From Streptococcus respiraculi (lineage in GTDB: Bacteria > Bacillota > Bacilli > Lactobacillales > Streptococcaceae), in contig NZ_CP022680.1 in assembly GCF_003595525.1 (NCBI RefSeq), positions 1,700,001-1,764,000 on the forward strand: a DNA stretch of 64,000 nt, written 5' to 3'. The position numbers and the translations under genes were made by a program. Every line of letters starts with the position of its first letter. Within the stretch, counting starts at the first letter, position 1. Below are positions 32,614 through 42,449 of the stretch, piece by piece. A model generated the notes under the pieces. The model worked only from the letters and a program-made list of their open reading frames with translations. It was not told where the DNA came from and searched no databases.

Positions 32614-34029
32614 GGCTCTTTGTCAACTGTAGTGGGTAGATAAAAAGCTAACATTTAGAGAGGATCAGCTTGGTCTTCTCTTTTTTGATGTTGATGGCAA
32701 TCAAAATCCGCTTTTTGAAGTTTTCAAAGTTCCGAAATCCAAAGGCATTACGCTTGATGACTTTGATGAGATTATTCGTCGCCTCAAGTTTGGCATTTGA
32801 GTAAGGTAATTCCATGGCGTTAAGAATCTTCTCCTTGTCCTTCGAAAAGGTATTAAATACGGTCTGGAAAATCGGGTCGACAGTCTGCCGAGCGTCTTGG
32901 ATAAGTCCAAAAAACTGGTCAGCTTGCTTCTCCTGGAAGTGAAAAAGCAGTAGTTGATAGAGCTCGTAGTGTTCTCTCAGTTCTTGAGAATAGCCGAGCA
33001 GTTTAGCGACAATCTCCTGGTTGGTTAAGTGCATGCGAAAAGTCGGGCGATAGAACCGCTTATAACTGAGTTTACGGCTATCCTGTTGTATCCATTTCCA
33101 GTAGCGTTTCAAGGCTCGATACTCAAGAGATTTTCTATCGAATTGATTCATGATTTGTATGCGGACACGATTCATAGCACGAGCTAAATGCTGTACAATA
33201 TGGAAACGATCAAGTACGATTTTGGCATTCGGAAATAGCTGTCTAGCTAATTTGTAGTAGGGGCTAAACATATCCATGGTAATGACTTTGACGCGGTTTC
33301 TAACCTGTCTAGGGTATCTCAGAAAGTGATTTCGGATGACCGCCTGCGTCCGCCCATCAAGGATAGCGATGATGTTATTTGTGTCAAAATCTTGAACAAT
33401 AAAGCTCATTTTCCCTTTCTTGAAGGCATACTCATCCCAGGACATGACTTCTGGGAGCTTACCCCACTCCGTTTCAAACTTAAACTCATTTAGCTTTCGA
33501 CTTACAGATGAAGCTGAAATGGAGAGTCTGTGTGCGATATGTGTCATTGCTTGATTTTCGATGAGTAATTGTGCGATTTTCTGGTTGACAGCGACAGAGA
33601 TTTGATGGTTCTTCTTAACAATAGGAGTTTCAGCGACCGCCATTTTCCCACATTCCTTGCACTTGAAACGACGCTTTCGAAGGCGGATAAGTAGCGGGTA
33701 GCCAGCAGTTTCTAAGTAGGGGATTTTAGAGGCTTTCTGGAAATCGTACTTAGCCATTTGTCCCTTGCAGGAAGGGCATTTAGGGGCTGTGTAATCCAAG
33801 TGACCGTGGAGTTCTAAGTGAGTTCCCATGTCGGATTCATTAGTGATAGTGATATTTTTGTCTTTCATTCTGAGAAAATTTGTGATAAGATTTAGTTGTT
33901 CCATATGAGTCTTTCTAAAATGATAGTTTTGTCGCTTTTCATTATAGGTCATATGGGACTTTTTTTCTACACTCTAAAAGGCTCCATAATCTCTGCGGCG
34001 GGCGTACCCACTACAGATATTATAGAGCC
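32614..34029 (-). mobile_element. ISL3-family insertion sequence (complete)
   Basis: The 1416-bp element has terminal inverted repeats of about 25 bp: GGCTCTTTGTCAACTGTAGT at 32614 and the inverse of GGCTCTATAATATCTGTAGT ending at 34029. It carries one transposase gene. No matching 8-bp target duplication is seen (flanks TCAAATAA and TAAGTTCG), which points to rearrangement after insertion. The right end makes a near-palindrome with the adjoining 33980-34004. Confidence 0.85.
32648..33904 (-). CDS. ISL3 family transposase
   Basis: The 418-residue DDE transposase is of the ISL3 family (IS1167-like). An N-terminal zinc-finger region (CPSCKGQMAKYDF, CKECG) and a helix-turn-helix (AHRLSISASSVSRKLNEF) are followed by the DDE_Tnp_ISL3 domain. 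That domain shows MSWDEYAFKKG (first Asp), VITMDMFSPYYKLARQLFP (second Asp) and YSNAKLEATNNLIKVIKR (Glu). No stop or frameshift is seen, so it may be active. ATG at 33904 is the family start. Confidence 0.93.
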   Translation of the reverse strand: MEQLNLITNFLRMKDKNITITNESDMGTHLELHGHLDYTAPKCPSCKGQMAKYDFQKASKIPYLETAGYPLLIRLRKRRFKCKECGKMAVAETPIVKKNHQISVAVNQKIAQLLIENQAMTHIAHRLSISASSVSRKLNEFKFETEWGKLPEVMSWDEYAFKKGKMSFIVQDFDTNNIIAILDGRTQAVIRNHFLRYPRQVRNRVKVITMDMFSPYYKLARQLFPNAKIVLDRFHIVQHLARAMNRVRIQIMNQFDRKSLEYRALKRYWKWIQQDSRKLSYKRFYRPTFRMHLTNQEIVAKLLGYSQELREHYELYQLLLFHFQEKQADQFFGLIQDARQTVDPIFQTVFNTFSKDKEKILNAMELPYSNAKLEATNNLIKVIKRNAFGFRNFENFKKRILIAINIKKEKTKLILSKC

Positions 34030-34126
34030 TAAGTTCGATATGGGTCTCGTGTTGAATGGCATGATTCAAGGTGATATTTTTGTCTTTCATTCCGATGAGT
34101 AATGTGGTATTATTGAGGTGTTCCAT
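34030..34126 (-). pseudogene. 5' remnant of a second ISL3 transposase, cut by the first element
   Basis: ATG at 34126 begins MEHLNNTTLLIGMKDKNI, homologous to the intact transposase start (MEQLNLITNFLRMKDKNI). After about 32 codons (...HETHIEL) the frame runs into the right end of the complete ISL3 element at 34029. The rest of the gene is absent from the window. The upstream noncoding part (34127-34188) also matches the intact element. Confidence 0.75.
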
Positions 34127-34360
34127 AAGACTCTTTCTAATGAGGGTTTGGTCGCTTTTCATTATAAGTTTTATGGGACTTTTTCTACCATTTGTCAAGT
34201 ATACCAAGGCTTTAAAGCGAAAATATTTTGAGGACAGTCGCTAAATGTCGGTTATTACCCTCTTTTTCTGTGCTAAGGAGCGATAAAAGTGCACACAAAA
34301 GGAACAGCTTATCTAGCCTTTTTAAAAATAAGGTGTTAGAATAGTATGGCATAGACAACT

Positions 34361-35563
34361 TTACTGATTTTGGGTTGAAGTATAATCGTAAAGTTTGTTA
34401 TGCGTTATGAGGTAATACATTGTCCTGATGAGGCGATGTATAGAGGCAATCGTATGTGACTTAGTTGAAGTCATCTGCGATTGTCTTTTTCGTTTCTCAT
34501 AAAAGTCTGCGATGTGACAAGGATTCGTGTGACTAGCTGAAGCGATGTTGTGAATGCATTTGAAGAGAATCTTTCTTGCGTAAGGATTGCCACGTTTGGT
34601 GATGTGTTCCTTGGCAAGGAAGTTCCCAGATTCATAATGTCTCAGGTCAATACCGATAAAAGCGTTGATTTGGTTGGCAGACTGAAAACGGCGAATGTCC
34701 CCAAGCTCGCCAATGATACTTGTCGCTGTGGTTTCCGCTATTCCAGGAATAGAGAGAAGGATCTCATATTCTGGTAATGGCTGAGCGAATGAGACCATTT
34801 CATCCAAAACCGTTTGTCTCCGATTAGATAGCCTGAACAGTTCTTGTGCATAGTAACGGACCTCTTCCATCATTGGAGAGGATTTTTTGACCGCACAGTA
34901 GGACTGTTTAGCGAGTTCTGTCAGTTTATCAGCCAGATATTCGACACGTTTTTCGGAAATGCGTTTGGTCGTAGATTGACGAATGCTATCGATTAACTGA
35001 CTTTGAGTTAAACTTAACACAAAGTCTTTAGATGGAAAAGCGATTACCAAGTTCCAGTACTGTTCACCGTTTGGTGTTGATAAGAGGCTTTCCAACTCTG
35101 GAAAAGTGACCTGCAATACCTTGTGGAGACGGTTCTTTGTACGGACAATATCTTCTGTCAGATTCTGGTAAAAGCGACTTAAATCACGTAGATGTTGATA
35201 GATTTCTTGTTGTATATAGCTTGGTTTTCGATTCAGTACAAACTGAGACTGCGCTAACTTTTCAGCGTCAATTTTGTCGGTTTTACGGACACGTAGGTTG
35301 TCCAGTTACTTCTTAGCTTCCAGCGGATTGAGTCGAGTATAGGCGTAGCCATTTTCCTCAAGAAAAGCCTGAAGACGACGAGAATAGACACCTGTCGCTT
35401 CAAAGACAATCTCAGGATTAGAGACAGTTTTCAAATCGTCCAACAACCGATTAAAGCCGATGGCATCACTAGGCATGGTATAGCTATGAACCTTCTCACC
35501 GTTGACTAGAATAGCCACTTCTGAACTTGTTTTACTCACATCAATCCCAAATACTGTACGCAT
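34361..35563 (-). pseudogene. IS110 family transposase with one in-frame nonsense codon
   Basis: ATG at 35563 opens 85 codons: FGIDVSKTSSEVAIL with the first catalytic Asp, and VFEATGVYSRRL with Glu. They end at TAA (35306-35308) after LNPLEAKK. The same frame continues directly as LDNLRVRKTDKIDAEKLAQS, with the next acidic pair, and runs to 34361 through the IS110 C-terminal domain (LLSIPGIAETTATSIIGELGDI, Ser-containing YESGNFLAKEHITKRGN). Only one codon (probably CAA to TAA) separates it from a 400-residue protein. Confidence 0.88.
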
Positions 35564-35569
35564 GATATT

Positions 35570-35792
35570 ACCTCTTTATCTTGTTTGGTTCCTTGTTTTA
35601 GTGATGTCATTTTCAATACTCGACGTCTAGCGTCCCACATACTTTGATAACATTCTCTCTAAAACAGGTGTCTTGCCAGTTTTTGATGCGACGTCTAGCG
35701 TCAAAAAGTCCCACGACTTAACAAGACACCTCTACTTTAACATAAAGAAAAAGTAGTGAGTACTCTCTCCCGTCGGAGATTTTCTCACTACT
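35570..35792 (-). ncRNA. Candidate IS110 bridge RNA region
   Basis: IS110 elements encode a bridge (seek) RNA in the noncoding end next to the transposase. Upstream of this one, the minus strand has a hairpin AGTAGTGAG/CTCACTACT (35752-35792). A long stem AGGTGTCTTG/CAAGACACCT (35666-35731) encloses an internal loop, and GACGCTAGACGTCG occurs twice (near 35690 and 35625). The layout (5' hairpin, then looped stems) resembles published bridge RNAs. Functional assignment is inference. Confidence 0.45.
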
Positions 35793-35812
35793 AATCTTAG
35801 TATGTTTTTGAT

Positions 35813-35870
35813 ACTCAAAAAGATCTATAATCTCCATAGTGGAGTTACCCACTACAGAAATTATAGAGCC
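35813..35870 (-). mobile_element. Right end of the second ISL3 element
   Basis: TACCCACTACAG...TTATAGAGCC (35846-35870) equals the right inverted repeat of the intact element. It is preceded by CTATAATCTCCATAGTGGAG, which forms the same kind of near-palindrome. With 34030-34188 it brackets the IS110 insertion. Confidence 0.75.
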
Positions 35871-35886
35871 ATGAAAGCATGGAGTT

Positions 35887-36037
35887 TGGGACAAAATTCT
35901 GATTAGAAAAGTAAAAAAGCGAACAAAGGAAGAGTTAAAATCTTAAAGCTCTCTCTTTGTTCGCTTTTTGTATATATTTCAGTAAAAGAAACTATATGAA
36001 ATTATAGAATTTCTAACGTGAAAATCTTTTTGTCCCA
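35887..36037. repeat. 151-bp TGGGACAAAA element (complete copy) with terminator hairpin
   Basis: Terminal inverted repeats TGGGACAAAA and TTTTTGTCCCA bound a noncoding element with the central hairpin AAAGCGAACAAAGG/CTTTGTTCGCTTTTT (35915-35976). It matches 5663-5799 in inverted orientation. It lies downstream of the GH25-Bsp gene (minus strand) and beside the IS island. Confidence 0.7.
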
Positions 36038-36125
36038 AGCTCTTTTTTCACCCTGTTCTCTCAGTTTTTTCCGTTTTACTAGGTTCAAATCTACCAAATC
36101 AAACGAAACTGACAGAGGATCGTTT

Positions 36126-39062
36126 TTAATCTGTAAAACGACCTGTATAATCAAGGTTCAAGTCAAATACATGACGACCCGATAACAATTGAGCTGATGA
36201 TGTAAATTGCCATGCAGCTGCTAGCGGATGCATATTCATGTTTCTCGCTTGTTGAACAGATAAACTATTGTACGGATATTGAGCAACCCAAAAATTCTTC
36301 AAACCAAATTGACCTGTCTGAATGGGACCTGCATAACCTAGCGTATTAACATCGATCCAACTTGCACTCGTATAGTGAACCAAGTTGTTGTATCCTAGAC
36401 GGTGCATTTCATTTTCCCACGATTTCATGTTTGCATTGATATTGTTACGAGTCTTGTATTCCTCAATATCATTGACCATAACAATATCTTTCGATAATCC
36501 TAGTCGCTGAGCTGCCGCCACAAAGTAACGTGCCTCTTCTTGAGCTGATCTTGCATCTGTAAAATGTGAATAGTGGTAAACAGAAACCTTTACACCAACT
36601 GCCTGTGCATTACGAATCTGCTCCGCTGCAAATGGATTGATGTAAGATGTTCCTTCCGTTAATTTCACCACAACACCAGCTACACCTTGGTTCGATAAAT
36701 TACGATAGTCTGACACAGAAAGGCTGCTATTATGGCTACTTACATCGACAAAGGCCTTAGGAGAGCGACTACTAACATTCAAATGCGTCTTTGTGCCACT
36801 CACTCTGTAACGCTTTCCTTGGCTCAAAATATAGAGCTCTGCGTGATAGATACCTGATTCAAACTGATGATTTCTTGCATGAACCATCACCCTATATGAA
36901 CCATCTACTTGCTTATTAGCCTTATACCATATAATATCATTTTGACCATTTATATCAGCCCAAACAGGAACATAGACAGCATCCACACTGGTAGAGGCAC
37001 GAAGATTAGAGATATGAACCTCAAAACTATCATCCACATGATTCATTTTTTGAATCGCTATATCTGCTCGTGCTACTACGTCTTTTATACTTACCGTTGT
37101 TCGAGTTGTACCAGCCCCTACTCTTGTTCCATCTGTATACTGAACATGCCAGTGGACATGATAAAGCCCTTGATCATAGCTATGATTACCCGGATCAACT
37201 GACACCGCATAACTTCCATCTTTTTGCTTGGTAGCCTCATACCAACGAAGGTCATCTCGTCCTTTTTTAGCAGACCAAACAGGTATGAGAATACGTTGAA
37301 TTTTTTGGGGACTTCGCAAATTGGAAATTACTACATCAAAACGGCCATTTGCGCTATTTTGATTGTGGATTTCTATCTTTCCACTTGGTCTAGTCGGCAC
37401 TGGAAGCTCCGTCCGAATCGTACCAATCCCCTCCTGGCTGCCATCTTTATAGCGATAGTAATAATGCACATGATAGCTGCCTGTTTCATAGTGGTGCAGA
37501 CGGTTATCAATTCGGAGATGATAAGTCCCATCCAGTTGTCGTTCAGCGTCATACCATCGCAAATCATCTTGGCCACCTTTACTGGTCCAGACAGGAACAC
37601 GTACTCCTTGAACCTCCTGAGAGGCACGAATATCGCTAATTAACACATCAAAGGTCCCATCATTTTCATTGATACGCTGAATTTCAATCTTCCCACTTGG
37701 TCTAGTCGGCACTGGAAGCTCCATCCGAATCGTACCAATCCCCTCCTGGCTGCCATCTTTATAGCGATAGTAATAATGCACATGATAGCTGCCTGTTTCA
37801 TAGTAGTGCAGACGGTTATCAATTCGGAGATGATAAGTCCCATCCAGTTGTCGTTCAGCGTCATACCATCGCAAATCATTTCGGCCACCTTTACTGGTCC
37901 AGACAGGAACACGTACTCCTTGAACCTCCTGAGAGGCACGAATATCCCTAATTAACACATCAAAGGTCCCATCATTTTCATTGATACGCTGAATTTCAAT
38001 CTTCCCACTTGGTCTAGTCGGCACTGGAAGCTCCGTCCGAATCGTACCAATCCCCTCCTGGCTGCCATCTTTATAGCGATAGTAATAATGCACATGATAG
38101 CTGCCTGTTTCATAGTGGTGCAGACGGTTATCAATTCGGAGATGATAAGTCCCATCCAGTTGTCGTTCAGCGTCATACCATCGCAAATCATCTTGGCCAC
38201 CTTTACTGGTCCAGACAGGAACACGTACTCCTTGAACCTCCTGAGAGGCACGAATATCGCTAATTAACACATCAAAGGTCCCATCATTTTCATTGATACG
38301 CTGAATTTCAATCTTCCCACTTGGCTTTATTTCTACTGCTTCAGTCGGATCTTGTCTCAGTTCTTGAGATAATTCCTCAGAAACTACGGTTGTCCTAGAC
38401 TCTGTTAAAGACAAAGGGGCTTCCTGTTTAACCTTTGGCTTACTTTGGGGTGCGGTAGGTCCGTTAGACGCTTTTCGAAATGCACTTCCTGTCTGAGTAG
38501 AGCTGCTCGAACTAGTTACTGCTGAACTGGTTGAAGTCGAGCTACTCAAGCTCGGTTCTACCCTAGAAACACTCGCAAGGCTACTGCTGCTGGATGACAC
38601 ATCATCTGCGCTTGATGCAGGAGACGATGAACTTGCTGAACTTGTTGGCGGAGTGAGAGCCCATTGAAATGGATAAGGTTCCAAGTTTTCAACCTGTCCT
38701 TCTTTGTTTCTTACTTCGACTTGAAGATAAAAGGTATCTGCTGTTACAGCAAAAGCATCTCGCACGAGAACCGCCTCATAGTCCCCAGTCTCAGTTTTCT
38801 CAAATGAAGAAATGGTTACCTGGTCACTCTTATCCTCTTTTGTCCACAAAGTACCAGCAGAAGGCTCATAGCCATCTGGTAACTGAGACAAGATAGCCTT
38901 GACCTTACCATCTTCTGCCACCACTTGTAGATTTCCTACAGAGACTTCGTGACGCGCTTGCGTCAGTGGCTGTAATGGTGTAATCACACTATCTGCGGTC
39001 ACAGGGCTCATCCAACAAGCCAGTACCATCCCTGATAGGCATACAAGAGATCTTAGTTTCAT
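36126..39062 (-). CDS. Secreted GH25 muramidase with tandem GBS Bsp-like repeats
   Basis: The 978-residue protein has a signal peptide (residues 1-23, cut near VTADS). An N-terminal domain is followed by a Ser-rich linker (about 138-195) and a 50-residue spacer. Five GBS_Bsp-like repeats of about 104 residues then run from residue 248 to 760; the first three are almost identical and the last two diverged. A C-terminal GH25 lysozyme domain (about 765-978) has AFVDVSSHN, VVVKLTEGTSY and catalytic VNDIEEY. It should cut the MurNAc-GlcNAc backbone. Bsp-like repeats occur in streptococcal cell-surface hydrolases. There is no LPXTG anchor. AGGAGAA precedes ATG. Confidence 0.93.
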   Translation of the reverse strand: MKLRSLVCLSGMVLACWMSPVTADSVITPLQPLTQARHEVSVGNLQVVAEDGKVKAILSQLPDGYEPSAGTLWTKEDKSDQVTISSFEKTETGDYEAVLVRDAFAVTADTFYLQVEVRNKEGQVENLEPYPFQWALTPPTSSASSSSPASSADDVSSSSSSLASVSRVEPSLSSSTSTSSAVTSSSSSTQTGSAFRKASNGPTAPQSKPKVKQEAPLSLTESRTTVVSEELSQELRQDPTEAVEIKPSGKIEIQRINENDGTFDVLISDIRASQEVQGVRVPVWTSKGGQDDLRWYDAERQLDGTYHLRIDNRLHHYETGSYHVHYYYRYKDGSQEGIGTIRTELPVPTRPSGKIEIQRINENDGTFDVLIRDIRASQEVQGVRVPVWTSKGGRNDLRWYDAERQLDGTYHLRIDNRLHYYETGSYHVHYYYRYKDGSQEGIGTIRMELPVPTRPSGKIEIQRINENDGTFDVLISDIRASQEVQGVRVPVWTSKGGQDDLRWYDAERQLDGTYHLRIDNRLHHYETGSYHVHYYYRYKDGSQEGIGTIRTELPVPTRPSGKIEIHNQNSANGRFDVVISNLRSPQKIQRILIPVWSAKKGRDDLRWYEATKQKDGSYAVSVDPGNHSYDQGLYHVHWHVQYTDGTRVGAGTTRTTVSIKDVVARADIAIQKMNHVDDSFEVHISNLRASTSVDAVYVPVWADINGQNDIIWYKANKQVDGSYRVMVHARNHQFESGIYHAELYILSQGKRYRVSGTKTHLNVSSRSPKAFVDVSSHNSSLSVSDYRNLSNQGVAGVVVKLTEGTSYINPFAAEQIRNAQAVGVKVSVYHYSHFTDARSAQEEARYFVAAAQRLGLSKDIVMVNDIEEYKTRNNINANMKSWENEMHRLGYNNLVHYTSASWIDVNTLGYAGPIQTGQFGLKNFWVAQYPYNSLSVQQARNMNMHPLAAAWQFTSSAQLLSGRHVFDLNLDYTGRFTD
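37385..38320 (-). repeat. Three nearly identical 312-bp tandem repeats inside the GH25 gene
   Basis: Units at about 38009-38320, 37697-38008 and 37385-37696 each encode one 104-residue Bsp-like repeat (SGKIEIQRINENDGTFDVLI...). Only a few bases differ between copies, for example HHYETG versus HYYETG and GGQDD versus GGRND. The units therefore amplified recently or are being homogenised. Confidence 0.92.
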
Positions 39063-39084
39063 GTTTTCTCCTATTGTTGCAATA

Positions 39085-39114
39085 AAAACTTCTAGCGAAA
39101 TGTTAGAAGTTTTT
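39085..39114 (-). terminator. Terminator of tpiA
   Basis: AAAAACTTCTA and TAGAAGTTTTT arms flank a nine-base loop between the tpiA stop and the GH25 gene start. Confidence 0.8.
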
Positions 39115-39139
39115 ATCGTCTATTATCTATTCTTTGATT

Positions 39140-39940
<801 letters not shown>

Positions 39941-40058
39941 TTAGGAAAGAAATAAAGCATTGATAGGTAAAAAACACGTTCTACACATAACAAAAAGCAT
40001 ACACGTTCTTGCTGCCACCTTCTTTCTTTAGGACAGAAAAGGTCGCAGGACAAAAAGA

Positions 40059-40130
40059 AACCCACTGGGCGTACTCGCTTTCGTATTTTCAAGCTCGTGA
40101 AAAAACAGCCCACTGGGCTGTTTTTTTTGT
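40059..40130. repeat. Linker-hairpin repeat at the tuf terminator (48-bp period)
   Basis: CCACTGG loops occur at 40062 and 40110, 48 bp apart, joined by CTCGCTTTCGTATTTTCAAG. This is the same arrangement as the proC array (49 bp), but the hairpin arms are tuf-specific (AAAACAGC/GCTGTTTT). Confidence 0.65.
40100..40130 (-). terminator. Terminator of tuf
   Basis: AAAAAACAGC-CCACTGG-GCTGTTTTTT hairpin with A and T tracts on both sides. Confidence 0.85.
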
Positions 40131-40166
40131 CTGTTTATAATTGTTATTTCTGGGAACGTAATCGAA

Positions 40167-41363
40167 TTAAGCTTCGATTTCTGTAACCATACCTGAACCA
40201 ACAGTACGTCCACCTTCACGGATAGAGAAAGTAGTACCTTGTTCAACGGCGATTGGGTGGATCAATTCAACGTCGATTGTTACGTTATCACCAGGCATTA
40301 CCATTTCAGTGCCTGCTGGCAATTTGATTGAACCAGTTACGTCAGTTGTACGGAAGTAGAACTGTGGACGGTAGTTATCGAAGAATGGAGTGTGACGTCC
40401 ACCTTCTTCTTTAGTAAGGATGTAAACTTCACCTTTGAATTTAGTGTGTGGGTTGATTGAACCTGGTTTAGCAATAACTTGTCCACGTTCGATTTCATCA
40501 CGTTGTACACCACGAAGAAGAACACCAACGTTGTCTCCTGCAAGACCTTCGTCCAATTGTTTACGGAACATTTCAACACCAGTAACAACTGCTTTAGAAG
40601 TTTCTTCTTTAATACCAACGATTTCGATTTCGTCGTTGACACGAACAGTACCACGGTCGATACGTCCTGAAGCAACAGTACCACGTCCAGTGATTGAGAA
40701 TACGTCTTCGACTGGAAGAAGCAATGGTTTGTCAGTATCGCGTTCTGGTTCTGGAATGTACTCATCAACAGTATTCATCAAGTCCATGATGATGTCTTCA
40801 AATGCTGAGTCACCTTCAAGAGCTTTAAGAGCTGAACCTTGGATAACTGGAAGGTCATCACCTGGGAAATCGTATTCTGAAAGAAGGTCACGGATTTCCA
40901 TTTCAACCAACTCAAGCAATTCTTCATCGTCAACCAAGTCAACTTTGTTCATGAAGACGATCAAGTGTTTAACACCAACCTGACGAGAAAGAAGGATGTG
41001 CTCACGAGTTTGTGGCATTGGTCCGTCAGTTGAAGCTACTACAAGGATAGCTCCGTCCATTTGAGCGGCACCAGTAATCATGTTTTTAACGTAGTCCGCG
41101 TGTCCTGGAGCGTCGATGTGCGCATAGTGACGTTTTTCAGTTTCGTACTCAACGTGTGCAGTGTTGATGGTGATTCCGCGTTCGCGCTCTTCTGGAGCAG
41201 CATCGATAGAAGCGTAATCTTTTGGTTGGTTAACTGATGAAGGCAAGCGACGTGCCAATACAGTTGTGATAGCTGCAGTCAAAGTAGTTTTACCGTGGTC
41301 AACGTGTCCAATTGTACCAATGTTAACGTGTGGTTTACTACGATCGTATTTTTCTTTTGCCAT
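40167..41363 (-). CDS. tuf: Elongation factor Tu
   Basis: The 398-residue translational GTPase delivers aminoacyl-tRNA to the ribosome. G1 is [10 protein letters not shown]2 [14 protein letters not shown]3 [13 protein letters not shown]4 [10 protein letters not shown] and G5 SALKAL. Domains 2 and 3 end with [19 protein letters not shown]. The N-terminal extra residues before [10 protein letters not shown] are not needed: GGAGG lies 11 bases before ATG at 41363. Codon use is strongly biased, as expected for a highly expressed gene. Confidence 0.98.
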   Translation of the reverse strand: MAKEKYDRSKPHVNIGTIGHVDHGKTTLTAAITTVLARRLPSSVNQPKDYASIDAAPEERERGITINTAHVEYETEKRHYAHIDAPGHADYVKNMITGAAQMDGAILVVASTDGPMPQTREHILLSRQVGVKHLIVFMNKVDLVDDEELLELVEMEIRDLLSEYDFPGDDLPVIQGSALKALEGDSAFEDIIMDLMNTVDEYIPEPERDTDKPLLLPVEDVFSITGRGTVASGRIDRGTVRVNDEIEIVGIKEETSKAVVTGVEMFRKQLDEGLAGDNVGVLLRGVQRDEIERGQVIAKPGSINPHTKFKGEVYILTKEEGGRHTPFFDNYRPQFYFRTTDVTGSIKLPAGTEMVMPGDNVTIDVELIHPIAVEQGTTFSIREGGRTVGSGMVTEIEA

Positions 41364-41486
41364 TTTGGTAAAAGCCTCCAATAAAATATATTTTATAGAT
41401 AGACAGTAGGCAATACAGTCTAACTTTACCTTACTATTCTATCAAATTGTAGCAGAAATGCAAGTATTTTCTATCTTTTTTACGAT

Positions 41487-42449
41487 TTATTCCACATCAA
41501 GCTGATAATAAGGCTGATTTGGGATAGCTGCACCAATGCTTGAGGCAAATATCCAATCCTGATTTTCCAACTGGGCAAAGTTCTCTGCCTTACCTGTTAG
41601 AATAACACCTCCGAAGCTGGCTTTTCCAACTTTACCTTTTGAAGCAAGATGTGCTGTTACATCTTCTGCTAGGCCTTCTTGCCCCATCTCCTTAAATTCC
41701 TTACTCTGGCTAAATGCTTCCAATAATTCATAAAATTCCTGATAGGAGGAATCTAACCATTGTTTTCTTGGTGTCCAGCCAAATAGGTGACTGACAGCCT
41801 TTTGCGCTGTATTTTCATCGCTCATACTACCAATCCAATACCAGTTGGCCTTGAGATTTTTAGGCAATTTTTCCTCTAGTTCTGCCAAGGTGTACTGCTT
41901 ATCAAAGCTAATAGCCACTTCTACCAACTGCCCTTTCATCTGTGACAAATAGGACAGTTCCTTAGCAGGTTTTCGGATAATATCCTCAGTTCCATAGCTA
42001 GCCTTAGGATTGAAAAACAGAGCTGCCTTCTGATAACTTTTGTAACTATAAGCCATCTCTGTACTATCTTGCTCGACAGATGCGGGCAATACAAAAGAAG
42101 CTAAGGCATCCTGATTCTGGTTCATGACCGTAAAATTTGCTGCAATCTCTTCATATTTTACGGAAATACCATCTATATCCTTAACGAGATTAGCCTCGTA
42201 AGTTCCACCAAGATTATTGGCAAATACGACGCGCACATTGTCTCGTTGCATATTCGGAAAGGCAATACTGGTCTGTCGATAGTAATAATCGTCTAATTTA
42301 TGATACTGCTGTGCAGATAAAAATCCGAGTCCCATCCAGATAAGAAAAGCGACTCCACTTGCCAACAAAACAGATCCAAAACTAATGAGAAGCGTCCGTT
42401 TTTTCCATTCTCTTCTCGTTTTCTTCGCCAATACTTCAAATGTTTCCAT
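41487..42449 (-). CDS. Anti-sigma factor (Sigma_reg_N/Sigma_reg_C), module 1
   Basis: The 320-residue protein has a short cytoplasmic N-terminus (METFEVLAKKTRREWKKRT), one TM helix (about residues 22-44) and a long extracytoplasmic part. This is the Sigma_reg_N/C organisation of Firmicutes membrane anti-sigma factors. The C-terminal VILTGKAENFAQLENQDWIF is almost the same in the second module. ATG at 42449 has AAAGGAT seven bases upstream and overlaps the sigma gene. It is expected to hold its cognate ECF sigma at the membrane until a surface signal releases it. Confidence 0.82.
   Translation of the reverse strand: METFEVLAKKTRREWKKRTLLISFGSVLLASGVAFLIWMGLGFLSAQQYHKLDDYYYRQTSIAFPNMQRDNVRVVFANNLGGTYEANLVKDIDGISVKYEEIAANFTVMNQNQDALASFVLPASVEQDSTEMAYSYKSYQKAALFFNPKASYGTEDIIRKPAKELSYLSQMKGQLVEVAISFDKQYTLAELEEKLPKNLKANWYWIGSMSDENTAQKAVSHLFGWTPRKQWLDSSYQEFYELLEAFSQSKEFKEMGQEGLAEDVTAHLASKGKVGKASFGGVILTGKAENFAQLENQDWIFASSIGAAIPNQPYYQLDVE

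Larger units (their letters stand above)
34189..35812 (-). mobile_element. IS110-family element inserted in the ISL3 remnant
   Basis: By comparison with the intact ISL3 leader, the second ISL3's sequence is interrupted after CTTTTTCTAC (34188) and resumes at ACTCAAAAAG (about 35813). The intervening 1.6 kb is therefore the IS110 element, which as usual lacks obvious terminal repeats. It carries one transposase gene near one end and about 250 bp of structured noncoding DNA upstream of it. Boundaries are good to a few bases. Confidence 0.65.
35564..36125. other. 562-bp noncoding stretch: IS110 end, ISL3 end, miniature element
   Basis: No protein gene is supported. It consists of the IS110 5' noncoding part, the ISL3 right end, the 151-bp repeat and about 90 bp of unassigned sequence before the GH25 stop codon. 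Confidence 0.7.

Noticed and set aside
37373..38251. Open frames of about 84-99 codons repeated three times on the minus strand within the GH25 gene
   Set aside because: They are the same out-of-frame reading of each 312-bp unit; the main frame is a clear 978-residue protein.
40435..40983. 182-codon + strand frame opposite tuf
   Set aside because: Shadow frame caused by the strong codon bias of tuf.
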